A stretch of 25,185 nt of DNA from Palsa-504 sp050698735 (GTDB lineage: Bacteria; Actinomycetota; Actinomycetes; Streptosporangiales; Streptosporangiaceae), in assembly GCA_050698735.1 (NCBI GenBank), contig JBOHCG010000042.1, positions 1 through 25,185 on the forward strand, given 5' to 3'. A model generated the notes under the pieces. It was not told the origin of the DNA. It did no database searches and saw nothing but the letters and a program-made list of their open reading frames with translations. Made by a program: the position numbers and the translations under genes. Of this stretch, positions 15,066 to 22,854 are shown piece after piece (the first letter of the stretch is position 1; every line of letters starts with the position of its first letter).

Positions 15066-15230
15066 TCAGCCTCGCGACAGTGGGACTGACGTAACCAGGT
15101 TGCCAGGGACGCGTGCCATGCCAGCACGCCATACCGAGGTGCAGATGATCTTGCGCTGGTCGACGCGTTGCGCGTACTTTGTTGCGATCTCGCGCACCTC
15201 GGCGAGCAGCCCCTCCGACAACGTGGTGGG
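15066..15230 (-). pseudogene. Cut-off C-terminal coding segment of sqdB
   Basis: Directly after the TAG at 15233-15231, the same minus-strand frame continues for 54 sense codons to a TGA (15068-15066). It reads PTTLSEGLLAEVREIATKY, then RVDQRKIICTSVWRAG. This matches the known SqdB/SQD1 C-terminus (in plant SQD1 the same place reads LGLEPHYLSDSLLD, then FKDRVDTKQIMPSVSWKK). The segment is therefore real sqdB sequence separated from its gene by one codon. It has no start codon or ribosome binding site of its own. Confidence 0.85.
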
Positions 15231-16283
15231 CTAGAGTCCCAGAGCGAGGATGCCGTTGTTGATTGCTGCGAGTTCGTTCTCCTCCGCCTCCACGCGGGGA
15301 TTCGGGAGGTAGGCGATCTCCACACCTGTGATGCCTGAGACCAGCCTGGCGAGATCGAGCACGCGGTGCGTCTCGGTGATCTGGTTGAGCACCTTCGGCC
15401 GTTCGCCAGCAGGAGGTGGGTTGCTGATAGCGAGTTCCACGCACCGCACGGTGTCCCTGATGTGGATGAACGCCCGCGTCTGTCCGCCGGTACCGTGCAC
15501 GGTGAGCGGATGGCCGATCGCCGCCTGCATAAGGAAGCGGTTGAGTACGGTGCCGTAGTCGCCGTCGTAGTCAAACCGGTTGATCAGCCGTTCGTCGCGG
15601 ATCGTCTGTTCTGTCTGGGTGCCCCAGACGATGCCCTGGTGCAGGTCGGTGATCCGCAGCCCGTCGTTTTTCGCGTAAAAGGCAAACATGAGCTGGTCGA
15701 GAGTCTTCGTCATGTGGTAGATCGAGCCGGGGTTGGCCGGGTGCAGAATCTCCCGTTCCAGTTCACCATCCGGGGTCGGCACTCGCACGGTCAGGTACCC
15801 CTCGGGGACGGGCGCAGCGCCGGTCCAGCCATAGCCGTAGACCCCCATCGTGCCTAGGTGCGCAACCGTAGTGTTCACTCCCGTGTCCACGATCGCGGCC
15901 AGCAAGTTGTGCGTGGCGCGGACGTTGTTGTCCACCGTGTAGCGCTTCGTCAACTGCGACCGCATGGAGTACGGCGCTGCGCGTTGCTCCGCGAAGTGCA
16001 CGATCGCATCCGGCCGCAGGTCGAGCAGGAGCGCGGCGAGCCGGTCGTACTCAGTCGCGAGGTCGAGATTAACGAAGCCGATGTCGCGCCCGGATACGTC
16101 GCGCCAGACACGTAGCCGTTCGGTGATCGCCGCGATCGGGGTCAGCGACTGGATTTCGAGATCAATGTCGATTTTCCGGCGGGACAAGTCGTCCACGATG
16201 GTGACGTCGTGCCCGCACTCCGACAGGTGCAGCGAGGTCGGCCAACCGCAAAAACCGTCACCGCCCAGAATCAGGACGCGCAT
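15231..16283 (-). CDS. sqdB: UDP-sulfoquinovose synthase, truncated by in-frame amber stop
   Basis: 350 residues from ATG 16283, which has GGGAG five bases upstream; the start MRVLILGGDGFCGWPTSLHL is that of SqdB. It is an SDR-fold enzyme that makes UDP-sulfoquinovose from UDP-glucose and sulfite. The NAD loop GGDGFCG, the catalytic Thr in HLGTMGVYG, YHMTK (Tyr and Lys), the family block WGTQTEQT, then INRFDYDGDYGTVLNRF, HPLTVHGTGGQTRAFIHIRD and NPRVEAEENE are all present. The gene stops at TAG 15233-15231, right after LALGL, where homologues have Glu followed by Pro. About 54 more codons of homologous sequence follow, so the protein lacks its C-terminal helices. Whether it still folds is unknown. 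It is probably the first gene of an operon with the methyltransferase and is divergent from the deacetylase. Confidence 0.92.
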   Translation of the reverse strand: MRVLILGGDGFCGWPTSLHLSECGHDVTIVDDLSRRKIDIDLEIQSLTPIAAITERLRVWRDVSGRDIGFVNLDLATEYDRLAALLLDLRPDAIVHFAEQRAAPYSMRSQLTKRYTVDNNVRATHNLLAAIVDTGVNTTVAHLGTMGVYGYGWTGAAPVPEGYLTVRVPTPDGELEREILHPANPGSIYHMTKTLDQLMFAFYAKNDGLRITDLHQGIVWGTQTEQTIRDERLINRFDYDGDYGTVLNRFLMQAAIGHPLTVHGTGGQTRAFIHIRDTVRCVELAISNPPPAGERPKVLNQITETHRVLDLARLVSGITGVEIAYLPNPRVEAEENELAAINNGILALGL

Positions 16284-16566
16284 TCCTACTCCCATCGCAT
16301 GTCAGCCAATCGAGTCACGCCTGGTGTGTCGCGCCCTGTCGAACGTATTCGTTCCGTGAGGAAAACCGGCGGATAGCAGCGCCCGGCAGCTGGCGTGAGC
16401 ATGCTTACCTGGCGATTTTAGCCCTAGAGAATCCGCTATGTCGGCTGCTGGCCACGCTGGCCACTTGCAGTCATGGACTGCTGGATATTCGCTTATAGAT
16501 CGTCATATCATCATTGGCAATGTCGTGCAGCTCCTGATGCCATGCTGCGTGGGCTGGAGGGACGCA
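16284..16566. promoter_or_regulatory. Divergent spacer between sqdB and the deacetylase gene
   Basis: 283 bases with no gene I can support. It must hold promoters for both divergent operons. A 14-bp inverted repeat, GAACG-TATT-CGTTC, lies at 16341-16354 and is the only clear symmetric element, a weak operator candidate. The spacer becomes AT-richer toward 16410-16510. The frame of the deacetylase is open across 16438-16566, but that part lacks family resemblance. Confidence 0.35.
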
Positions 16567-17427
16567 TTGAGCGCAGATGAGGGCACGCCGGAGCGGCGCC
16601 TGATGGCAGTGCACGCGCACCCGGATGATGAGTCCATTACGACGGGCGGCTTGCTGGCACGCTGCTCTGTCGCAGGCGTCGTTACTTGCCTGCTGACGTG
16701 CACAGACGGCCGCTACGGGCCCGTCAACCCAGACTTGGGCATAGCGCTCGATCCTGACGGGCTGGCCGCTGCGAGAGCCGAGGAACTCAGAGCGGCGGCT
16801 CGCGAACTGGGAGTCTCACAGGTCCACCGACTTGGCTATCACGACTCCGGGATGACCGGCTCGCCCGCGAACAATGCGCCGCTAGCGTTCTGGAACCAGC
16901 CAATCGACGGCATGCTTGCACTGGTCGTGGCGCATGTCCGGAAGTTCCGGCCGCACGTCATCGTGTCGTACGACTCCTTCGGGGGGACTGGCCATCCCGA
17001 CCACATCGCCGCTCACCGGATAACGGTCCTCGCGGTCGAGGCGGCTGGGGAAGCAGCCATGTTCCCGCTGGCAGGGCCAGCCTGGGTGGTCAGTCGCCTC
17101 GTCTACCCCGTGTTCCCTCTATCGGTGATGCGGGCTTTCATCAAGGAGGCTGTCGAGCAGGGCGAACTGCACCCGATGGGCGGCGTGGATGCCGAGCAGA
17201 TCAATTACACGCGCGCCGATGAGGTGGTCACGCACAAGGTGAGCATCAGCGGAGTCTATGAGCGCAAGAGCGCCGCCGTGCATCAGCATCGGACACAGGT
17301 GGGACGCCATTACCCGCAGCTTTACCGCTCTGCGCTCGCACGCCGCGACTACGAGCACTTCCGGGCCGCGATCGACCGAGGGTGCCTTTCCCCATGGGAC
17401 GACATTTTCGAGCCAGTCACGCAATGA
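16567..17427 (+). CDS. LmbE/PIG-L N-acetyl sugar deacetylase (MshB/Mca-like)
   Basis: 286 residues from TTG 16567, chosen because GGAGG (16556-16560) is six bases upstream and the conserved start (RLMAVHAHPDDES) follows at once; longer in-frame starts reach back to 16438. The zinc motif AHPDDE lies at residues 17-22 and the second motif GGTGHPDHIAAH near the middle, both diagnostic. YHDSGMTGSPANNAPLAFW closely resembles MshB/Mca, the mycothiol-pathway enzymes that deacetylate GlcNAc-inositol or cleave conjugates. Related enzymes deacetylate glycosylated intermediates in aminoglycoside and glycopeptide antibiotic pathways. The stop overlaps the next ATG (ATGA), so it is coupled to the glycosyltransferase at 17424. 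A deacetylation step on the product of that transferase is the likely role. Confidence 0.9.
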   Translation: MSADEGTPERRLMAVHAHPDDESITTGGLLARCSVAGVVTCLLTCTDGRYGPVNPDLGIALDPDGLAAARAEELRAAARELGVSQVHRLGYHDSGMTGSPANNAPLAFWNQPIDGMLALVVAHVRKFRPHVIVSYDSFGGTGHPDHIAAHRITVLAVEAAGEAAMFPLAGPAWVVSRLVYPVFPLSVMRAFIKEAVEQGELHPMGGVDAEQINYTRADEVVTHKVSISGVYERKSAAVHQHRTQVGRHYPQLYRSALARRDYEHFRAAIDRGCLSPWDDIFEPVTQ

Positions 17428-18563
17428 CCTCGGCCCCGGTCACGGCGTTGTTCGTCGTACCGTCGGCGAAGCGCGCAGGCGGCGGCGACATCTGGCTCGA
17501 TACCCTGCTGGCCGTCATCGGCGACCACGGTGTGCAAGCTTCGGTGGCTTTCGAGAAGGATGGCGAACTCGTCCGCCGGGCCCAGTTCTACGGCTGCGAC
17601 GTCACCGTCCTCGACGATGGCAGCCGGGTTCCGGGTGGCGGGCTCGAAGATCTTGTCGCTCCCCTAGCCGAGCTGATCGCTTTCAGAAAGCCGCAGGTCA
17701 GCGTCTTCTGGTCGCCCCGTGCGCAGGTGTACGGTACTGCGGCACACCGCACAGCGGGACGGCCAGGGAGGATCGCCTGGGTCCAGCATGTCCTGCCGAG
17801 CGGGTTCTGGCTCCACCAGGCCGCGTCCGATGCGCCGAGTGACCGGGTCATCTGCGTGTCCCAAGCAGTGCGCGTCCGTCAGGAGCAGTTGTACCCCGCG
17901 AGCCGGGCGGTAGTGATCCACCCGGGAGTGAACGCCCCGAGGAACAGCATGTCGAAGAGCACCGCGCGGAAAGCGCTCGGGCTGGACGCGCATGCTGCTC
18001 TCGTCGGTGTGATCGGGCGGATCGAACCGTGGAAAGGTCAGGACATCGCGGTGCGGATGCTCGCCGAACCCCCCTCAGTGGCATACTCGCTGGCGTTGAT
18101 CGGGGAACGCCACTCAGCAACCTGGCCGGATTTCACTGGTGATGTCGAGGCACTCGCGCGCGACCTGGGCGTGGCGGACCGCGTCACCTTCACGGGTCAC
18201 GTGGCCGATTCGCCCTCGGTCTTGTCGGCCCTGGACGTCCTGGTGTGCGCGTCCAGGGAAGAGGGGTTCAGCCTTGCAGTGCTCGAAGCGATGGCCGCCG
18301 GGATTCCGGTCGTAGCTACCCGCTGCGGCGGCCCTGAGGACATGATCGAGCATGAAGTGACCGGGTTGCTCGTACCGCCAGAGAACCCATCGGCGCTGGC
18401 TAACGCGATCAGCCGGGTACTAAGGGACAGGACGCTCTCCAGTCAGCTCGCAGGCCGTGCGCGTGCCCTGCACGCACAGCGGTTCACCAGCCGCCAGGCG
18501 GCAGCCAGGTTCGCGGATGCGCTAGCTGAACTCGCTGCCGATCCGGGCGAGAACTCCCGTTAA
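17424..18563 (+). CDS. Glycosyltransferase family 4 (GT-B)
   Basis: 379 residues from ATG 17424, overlapping the stop of the deacetylase by 4 bases. N-terminal PSAKRAGGGDIWLDTLL is the glycine-rich acceptor-side loop. The C-terminal half has GVIGRIEPWKGQD, then VTFTGHVADSPSVLSALDVLVCASREEGFSLAVLEAMAAGIPVVAT, the GT4 nucleotide-sugar site with the EX7E motif (Glu in REEGF and in LEAMA). No membrane segment, so a cytoplasmic enzyme using an NDP-sugar donor. Coupling to an MshB-like deacetylase parallels mycothiol synthesis, where MshA (GT4) makes the substrate of MshB, but this protein is not clearly MshA. Its last 42 bases overlap the convergent GT2 gene. Confidence 0.92.
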   Translation: MTSAPVTALFVVPSAKRAGGGDIWLDTLLAVIGDHGVQASVAFEKDGELVRRAQFYGCDVTVLDDGSRVPGGGLEDLVAPLAELIAFRKPQVSVFWSPRAQVYGTAAHRTAGRPGRIAWVQHVLPSGFWLHQAASDAPSDRVICVSQAVRVRQEQLYPASRAVVIHPGVNAPRNSMSKSTARKALGLDAHAALVGVIGRIEPWKGQDIAVRMLAEPPSVAYSLALIGERHSATWPDFTGDVEALARDLGVADRVTFTGHVADSPSVLSALDVLVCASREEGFSLAVLEAMAAGIPVVATRCGGPEDMIEHEVTGLLVPPENPSALANAISRVLRDRTLSSQLAGRARALHAQRFTSRQAAARFADALAELAADPGENSR

Positions 18564-19598
18564 CCGGACCGTCCCGTGGTCGGCCATCATGGCCAGTTCT
18601 TCGGCAGAGACCTCGGCACCGACGTGCACGCAGTGTCCCAAGCGTTCAAGCCAGCCTCCGTCTGGCAACGCGATCCGGTGTCGGCGGTCGCCGCTCACCG
18701 CCCACAGCCCCTCAGCAGACCGGGCAACCGAACCACCGCGCTGTGCGTGATAGTGGAACCACAGCGACCAGTCGACATCAGCCTCAGACACTCCATTTGG
18801 CCCCCAACGGCGCAGATAGCGATCAAGATTGCGCTGGTTCTCCTCCATCGCATGAGGGGGCTTGGAATGCCAAACATGCAGCGCCCACAAATCCGGGCAG
18901 GGCACGCATAGCGTTCCAGCGGTAGCAGCGCGCGATCCCAGTTCCATGTCCTGGTAGCCGTAGCCCGACATGGTCTCGTCGAATCCGCCCACGGCCCAGT
19001 ACAAGTCGAGCGGCCACGCGGAGTTAAGCGGCAACGCCCACTGCGGCAAGAGAGGGACCGGCTGGCCAGCAGAGCAGTCGAACAGTTCGGTTCGCAGTTC
19101 AGGGCCGACGAATGTTCCCTGCACCCGAGCGGGCATGTTCCGAGGAACGCGGTCCCGAAGCGCGCTCACCTGCCCATTGCCCACGACCTGCAGCAGTTCG
19201 TCGTGGCCCATAGGCGGCAGCCAGTCCACCGCGCCCAAGAGCACCCTGCCAGGATGCCGGGCATGGGCGGCGCTGAGTATGGCGATGGCGTCCGAGTGGA
19301 GGATCAGGTCGGTGTCCAGCATCATCACGAGGCTGGTGCCCTCGCGGAGGTTGGCGGCCCCGATGTTGCGGGCCCGTCCCGTCCGCACGCCTTGGTGCGG
19401 GCCGCAACTGACCCGCTGGAGCCGGCCACGCCAGACCTCACGCCGCGCCAGTCGACCGATCAGTGCGGCGGTGCCGTCCGTGGAACCGTCATCCGCGACA
19501 ACAACGTGAAAGTCCGCACTGGACTGGCGTTCAAGGGAAGCGAGCAGAAGTTCCAGATTTGCTTCCCGGTTGTACGCAGGGACTACCGCGCCGATCAC
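18522..19598 (-). CDS. Glycosyltransferase family 2 (GT-A)
   Basis: 358 residues from GTG 19598, placed directly before the first strand IGAVVPAYNREANLELLL. A longer frame to 19805 would run under the divergent methyltransferase gene and is not family-like. The nucleotide-binding VVADDGSTDGTAALIG and the DXD metal motif in MMLDTDLILH are present. VGGFDETMSGYGYQDMELGSR matches the C-terminal galactosyltransferase-type acceptor block (ED/xDxE). After about residue 270 an extra domain of unclear function (VARSAEGLWAVSGDRRHRI) follows. It is divergent from the RlmA-type methyltransferase. The donor sugar cannot be deduced. Confidence 0.88.
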   Translation of the reverse strand: MIGAVVPAYNREANLELLLASLERQSSADFHVVVADDGSTDGTAALIGRLARREVWRGRLQRVSCGPHQGVRTGRARNIGAANLREGTSLVMMLDTDLILHSDAIAILSAAHARHPGRVLLGAVDWLPPMGHDELLQVVGNGQVSALRDRVPRNMPARVQGTFVGPELRTELFDCSAGQPVPLLPQWALPLNSAWPLDLYWAVGGFDETMSGYGYQDMELGSRAATAGTLCVPCPDLWALHVWHSKPPHAMEENQRNLDRYLRRWGPNGVSEADVDWSLWFHYHAQRGGSVARSAEGLWAVSGDRRHRIALPDGGWLERLGHCVHVGAEVSAEELAMMADHGTVRLTGVLARIGSEFS

Positions 19599-19713
19599 GT
19601 GTGCCCACTCGCGACCACGATCAGCATCCGCCCTTCGTCGTGCATTGCTTGTGCACGTAAGGTAGACGTCCGAGACGATCGTATGTTGAACATGGGCAGG
19701 AAGGTCAAGAGCG

Positions 19714-20658
19714 TTGCAAGCGGAACAGGCAATCGGCACAATCCTGGCATGCCCAGCATGCGCGCTACCGCTGAGCCGCCGCGAGGCCACGTTCGCGTGC
19801 GACAACGGCCACGTCTTTGACGTGGCCCGGGAAGGCTACGTCAACCTGCTGCTCGCCCAGCATAGGCATTCCAAGGATCCCGGGTACAACCGCGAGATGA
19901 TCGCCGCGCGCAGAGACTTCTTCGACCGAGGCCACTACGGGCAGCTGGCTGATGAAATCGCCGGCATCATCGCCGGATACCTCCCAGAGCAGGATTGCCC
20001 AACGGTCTTGGACGCCGGCTGCGGCGAAGGCTATTACCTACGTCGCCTCGGACATTACCTCGCAGGCACTGCGCATGGAGATGCGGTTCTCCGATGCGGC
20101 CTAGACATCTCCAAGCACGGCATCCGCGTCGCTGCCCGGCGCGATTCTCAGGGCCTCTACGCGGTGGCAGGGACGTTCCGCATGCCAGTGCTCGCGGACA
20201 CCGTGGACTTGCTGCTCACCCATTTTTCCCCGGTCAGCGCGGTAGATTTCCGGCGCGTGGTCCGCCCCGGCGGTGTCGTTCTCGTGGGTGGCCCCGGCGA
20301 GGATCACCTGTATAGCTTCAAGGAACTGCTATATGACGCCCCCGCGCGCTTCGAGCCGTCGGAAAGGCTGACACCGGACGACGGCTTCGAGCCGATCACC
20401 GTTCACCGAATCCAGTACAAGCTGGAACTTCGGGGCCCCGGCCAGGTATCCAACCTGCTCGCCATGACTCCGTTCTTCTGGTCGGCTAGCCAGGACACGC
20501 AAGCCAGGCTGCAGGCGACCGACAGGCTCGACACCGAAGTCGATGTGATTGTTCACGCCTACAGGAGAACAGGCACTCCGACAGAGCGATCCACTGGCAT
20601 GGCACGCAACGAGACGAAAGCACCGACCACGATCCGATCGCCCGCATCCCGCGAATGA
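19714..20658 (+). CDS. RlmA/TlrB-type 23S rRNA (guanine-N1) methyltransferase
   Basis: 314 residues from TTG 19714, with AGGAAGG 9 bases upstream; no in-frame ATG precedes the conserved region. The N-terminal zinc site is CPAC (residues 13-16), then a Cys and His in FACDNGHVFD. Then come DVAREGYVNLLLAQHRHSKDPGYNREMIAARRDFFDRGHY, the highly specific RlmA signature, and the SAM loop LDAGCGEGYYLRRL. RlmA(II)/TlrB methylates N1 of G748 in 23S rRNA and contributes to resistance to some macrolides in producers. A separate member inside a sugar-biosynthesis locus suggests self-resistance, but a housekeeping copy cannot be excluded. The last 30 or so residues are a polar tail beyond the family. Confidence 0.92.
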   Translation: MQAEQAIGTILACPACALPLSRREATFACDNGHVFDVAREGYVNLLLAQHRHSKDPGYNREMIAARRDFFDRGHYGQLADEIAGIIAGYLPEQDCPTVLDAGCGEGYYLRRLGHYLAGTAHGDAVLRCGLDISKHGIRVAARRDSQGLYAVAGTFRMPVLADTVDLLLTHFSPVSAVDFRRVVRPGGVVLVGGPGEDHLYSFKELLYDAPARFEPSERLTPDDGFEPITVHRIQYKLELRGPGQVSNLLAMTPFFWSASQDTQARLQATDRLDTEVDVIVHAYRRTGTPTERSTGMARNETKAPTTIRSPASRE

Positions 20659-20718
20659 CAAAGCAGCCGCCTTTGATTTCCCGCCGCCGCGCGATCCTCA
20701 GCACTACACTTGCAGGCA

Positions 20719-21744
20719 ATGGAAAAACGTCACGTGGTTGTCACCGGAGCGGCGGGACTTCTCGGCGTAGATGTGATTACGCAAGCGCGCAAGCATGGAT
20801 TGCGGGTCGTCGCTATCGACGACGGGAGTGCTGGTACCTGGCAAAGGCTCACAGCATTCCAGGACGATGAGGGCGTCAGATGCTGCAGGATCGATATCTG
20901 TGACCTTGACGCGCTAGCCGACGTGTGGCCGGCAAACTGCTCTGCGGACGTCGTGCATCTGGCCGCGCGCCACTTTATACCGGACTGTCAGGCAAACCCG
21001 TCAGCCGCAAGGCGAATCAACATCCAAGGCACCGCCAATGTCCTGACTGTGGCCGAGGCGCGTGCAGCGCGGAGGTTCATCCTCGCGTCCACAGCGGACG
21101 TGTACGCCGCCGGCAACCAACCGCACGGCGAGGACGGTCCCGTTGCGCCTGTCACAGTTTACGCGCAAACCAAGGCCCGGGCGGAGTCGCTTGTGGCGGT
21201 CGCCGCGAGTGGGTCGCCAAGGACGAGTTTTCTCTGCGCACGGCTGTTCAATCTCTACGGCCCAGATCCCACGGTTGAGCACCTGATCCCGGCAATCATC
21301 AAGCAGGCAACTGCTGGCGAACTGGTGCGGGTCGGGAATCTCGACTCGATCCGTGATTACGTGTACGTCGAAGACGCGGCCAGGGCTCTGACCGAACTGC
21401 TGTCCAGCACTGCCAATGGAGCGCTCAACGTCGGGACCGGGGTGGGTACCAACGGGCACCGCGTGGTGCGGCTTGTCGGCCAGATCCTCCAGAAGGAACT
21501 GACCGTAGTCGAAGACGCGAAGCGGATGCGCGATATCGACCGGCCGACCCTTGTCGCCTCACCGCGTCGACTGTGCGCGCTGTTGCCGTGGTGGCCGGCA
21601 ACTAGCCTGGAGGAAGGCTTGGCAAGAGTCTTGAAGCGTGACGGGTCAGATGATGTCCCCGAGACTGCGCTGCCAGGAATCGACGAGCAAACGGCCAGCG
21701 TCGTGCCATGTGGGCGCACGGAACGTGGGGGCGCGGTGCGGTAG
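20719..21744 (+). CDS. NAD-dependent sugar epimerase/dehydratase (extended SDR)
   Basis: 341 residues from ATG 20719 (TTG 20710 is an alternative, and neither has a strong ribosome binding site). The Rossmann motif TGAAGLLG (about residues 9-16) and DDGSAGTWQRL after the second strand are followed by VHLAARHFIPD, the catalytic Ser/Thr in ASTADVYA, and YAQTK (Tyr, Lys). ARLFNLYGPDPTVEHLIPAI and SIRDYVYVEDAARALTELL are typical of UDP-glucose 4-epimerase-like enzymes that act on nucleotide sugars. Length is normal to about residue 305 (LEEGLARVLKRDG), after which a polar tail of about 35 residues overlaps the convergent glycosyltransferase by 99 bases. It probably supplies an NDP-sugar donor to the locus. 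Confidence 0.88.
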   Translation: MEKRHVVVTGAAGLLGVDVITQARKHGLRVVAIDDGSAGTWQRLTAFQDDEGVRCCRIDICDLDALADVWPANCSADVVHLAARHFIPDCQANPSAARRINIQGTANVLTVAEARAARRFILASTADVYAAGNQPHGEDGPVAPVTVYAQTKARAESLVAVAASGSPRTSFLCARLFNLYGPDPTVEHLIPAIIKQATAGELVRVGNLDSIRDYVYVEDAARALTELLSSTANGALNVGTGVGTNGHRVVRLVGQILQKELTVVEDAKRMRDIDRPTLVASPRRLCALLPWWPATSLEEGLARVLKRDGSDDVPETALPGIDEQTASVVPCGRTERGGAVR

Positions 21745-22854
21745 GCGGGCGCGCAAGGCTGCTTCCGTGAGAGCCACCATGGCGTGCGGATCTTCGGGAG
21801 GGTAGAAGTGCCCGCAGGCTCCGATGGTTTCCCTCAGCGGAGGGATGTCAGTGGCGATCACCTCCGTACCGCAGGCGAGCGCTTCAAGCGGCGGCAGGTT
21901 GTTGCCCTCGTTGACTGACGCGGTTATCCACGCCGACGCTCCCGTGTAGAGCGCCGCGAGCTCCTCGTCGGTTACCCACCCGAGGAAGGCGAAAAGATCC
22001 CTGGCGTCGGCCGCAACGGGATCCGGGCTACCCCCAGGCGCCTGCTCTGCATGTCCGCCGACCACGGCGATCCGGCTGCCCCGGGGCAGGCGGGCGCGAG
22101 CCTGAGCTAGGTGGTCGGCAAGCCACTCGAACCGCTTGTGCTTGTGCGCCAGGCCGACGAACATCAGGTATGGGCCGTCGCCGAGCTTGAACCTCGCCCT
22201 GACCGTCTCGGCCTCAGCCGAGGACCTGGGGCGGAACACCTCCGTATCGACGCCGCACGGAGTCAGATCGATGGCTGAGTCCGGGAAGCCGAGGAGCCGG
22301 GCAATGTCCTGTGCAGAGGAGGCGGAGACCGTCACGATTCGCCGTGCCTGAGAGGCCATGTGTCGATTCACAGCTTTGAAATAGCGGGTGAAAACCGAGT
22401 CGCCACCAGGATCGAATGCGGGCATCTGCCCGATCTCCTGCTCCAGCCGGAGTAGCTCAGACGCGCCGAATCTCTCTGTGAAGCTCTCGTCCGAATAACT
22501 CACCTCAGGGAATCGCCATCGTGTCAGATCGTGAATCGTGAACGAGAAGGGCACGGGGCAACTGCGGTCGACCGTGTAGTGCGAGGTATGGAAGAGGTCG
22601 ACATCGCCGCGGGCCAGTAGTCCGCGCAACTTCGCGCTGCGCCGGACGAATCCATCGTCTCCGGGGATGGTGATCGCTCGATGGCCACAGGCGAGAGCCG
22701 ACCTTGCTGCGGCCTCTTGGCCTGGGCGCGTGATGATTAGCAGGCGGATGGCGTTCTCCGCCGCGATCGGTGCGGCGGCTGCCAGCACCGACTCCCCGTA
22801 ACGGGCCACGCCAGTGGCGTGGTTGGCTCGGATGTCGAACGCCACCACTGTCAT
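21646..22854 (-). CDS. Glycosyltransferase family 4 (GT-B), paralogue A
   Basis: 402 residues from ATG 22854, overlapping the stop of the HAD gene by 4 bases (ATGA). The C-terminal donor domain has YLMFVGLAHKHKRFEWL, FAFLGWVTDEELAALYTGASAWITASVNEGNNLPPLEALACGTEVIAT with the EX7E motif, and DIPPLRETIG. The N-terminal domain carries FTIHDLTRWRFPEVSYSDESFTERFG, which is mirrored in the glycosyltransferase at 23456 (VHDVLRLRHPEFCYSDSAFTARFG), so the two are paralogues. It is the last gene of a three-gene coupled operon. Its 3' end runs under the tail of the epimerase. Donor and acceptor unknown; mannosyl or rhamnosyl transfer would fit the family. Confidence 0.9.
   Translation of the reverse strand: MTVVAFDIRANHATGVARYGESVLAAAAPIAAENAIRLLIITRPGQEAAARSALACGHRAITIPGDDGFVRRSAKLRGLLARGDVDLFHTSHYTVDRSCPVPFSFTIHDLTRWRFPEVSYSDESFTERFGASELLRLEQEIGQMPAFDPGGDSVFTRYFKAVNRHMASQARRIVTVSASSAQDIARLLGFPDSAIDLTPCGVDTEVFRPRSSAEAETVRARFKLGDGPYLMFVGLAHKHKRFEWLADHLAQARARLPRGSRIAVVGGHAEQAPGGSPDPVAADARDLFAFLGWVTDEELAALYTGASAWITASVNEGNNLPPLEALACGTEVIATDIPPLRETIGACGHFYPPEDPHAMVALTEAALRARLPHRAPTFRAPTWHDAGRLLVDSWQRSLGDII

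Noticed and set aside
15231..15233. TAG in sqdB as pyrrolysine or reassigned codon
   Set aside because: TAG ends other genes here (for example at 5313 and 5394), no pyrrolysine machinery is visible, and homologues have an ordinary residue at that place.
15040..15444. 134-codon minus-strand frame covering the sqdB 3' part in another phase
   Set aside because: The SqdB frame explains these bases on both sides of the amber codon; the alternative is Arg/His-rich noise.
15044..15574. N-terminal extension of the methyltransferase frame up to 15574
   Set aside because: It runs out of frame over sqdB sequence and has no family resemblance; ATG 15043 begins just before the conserved region.
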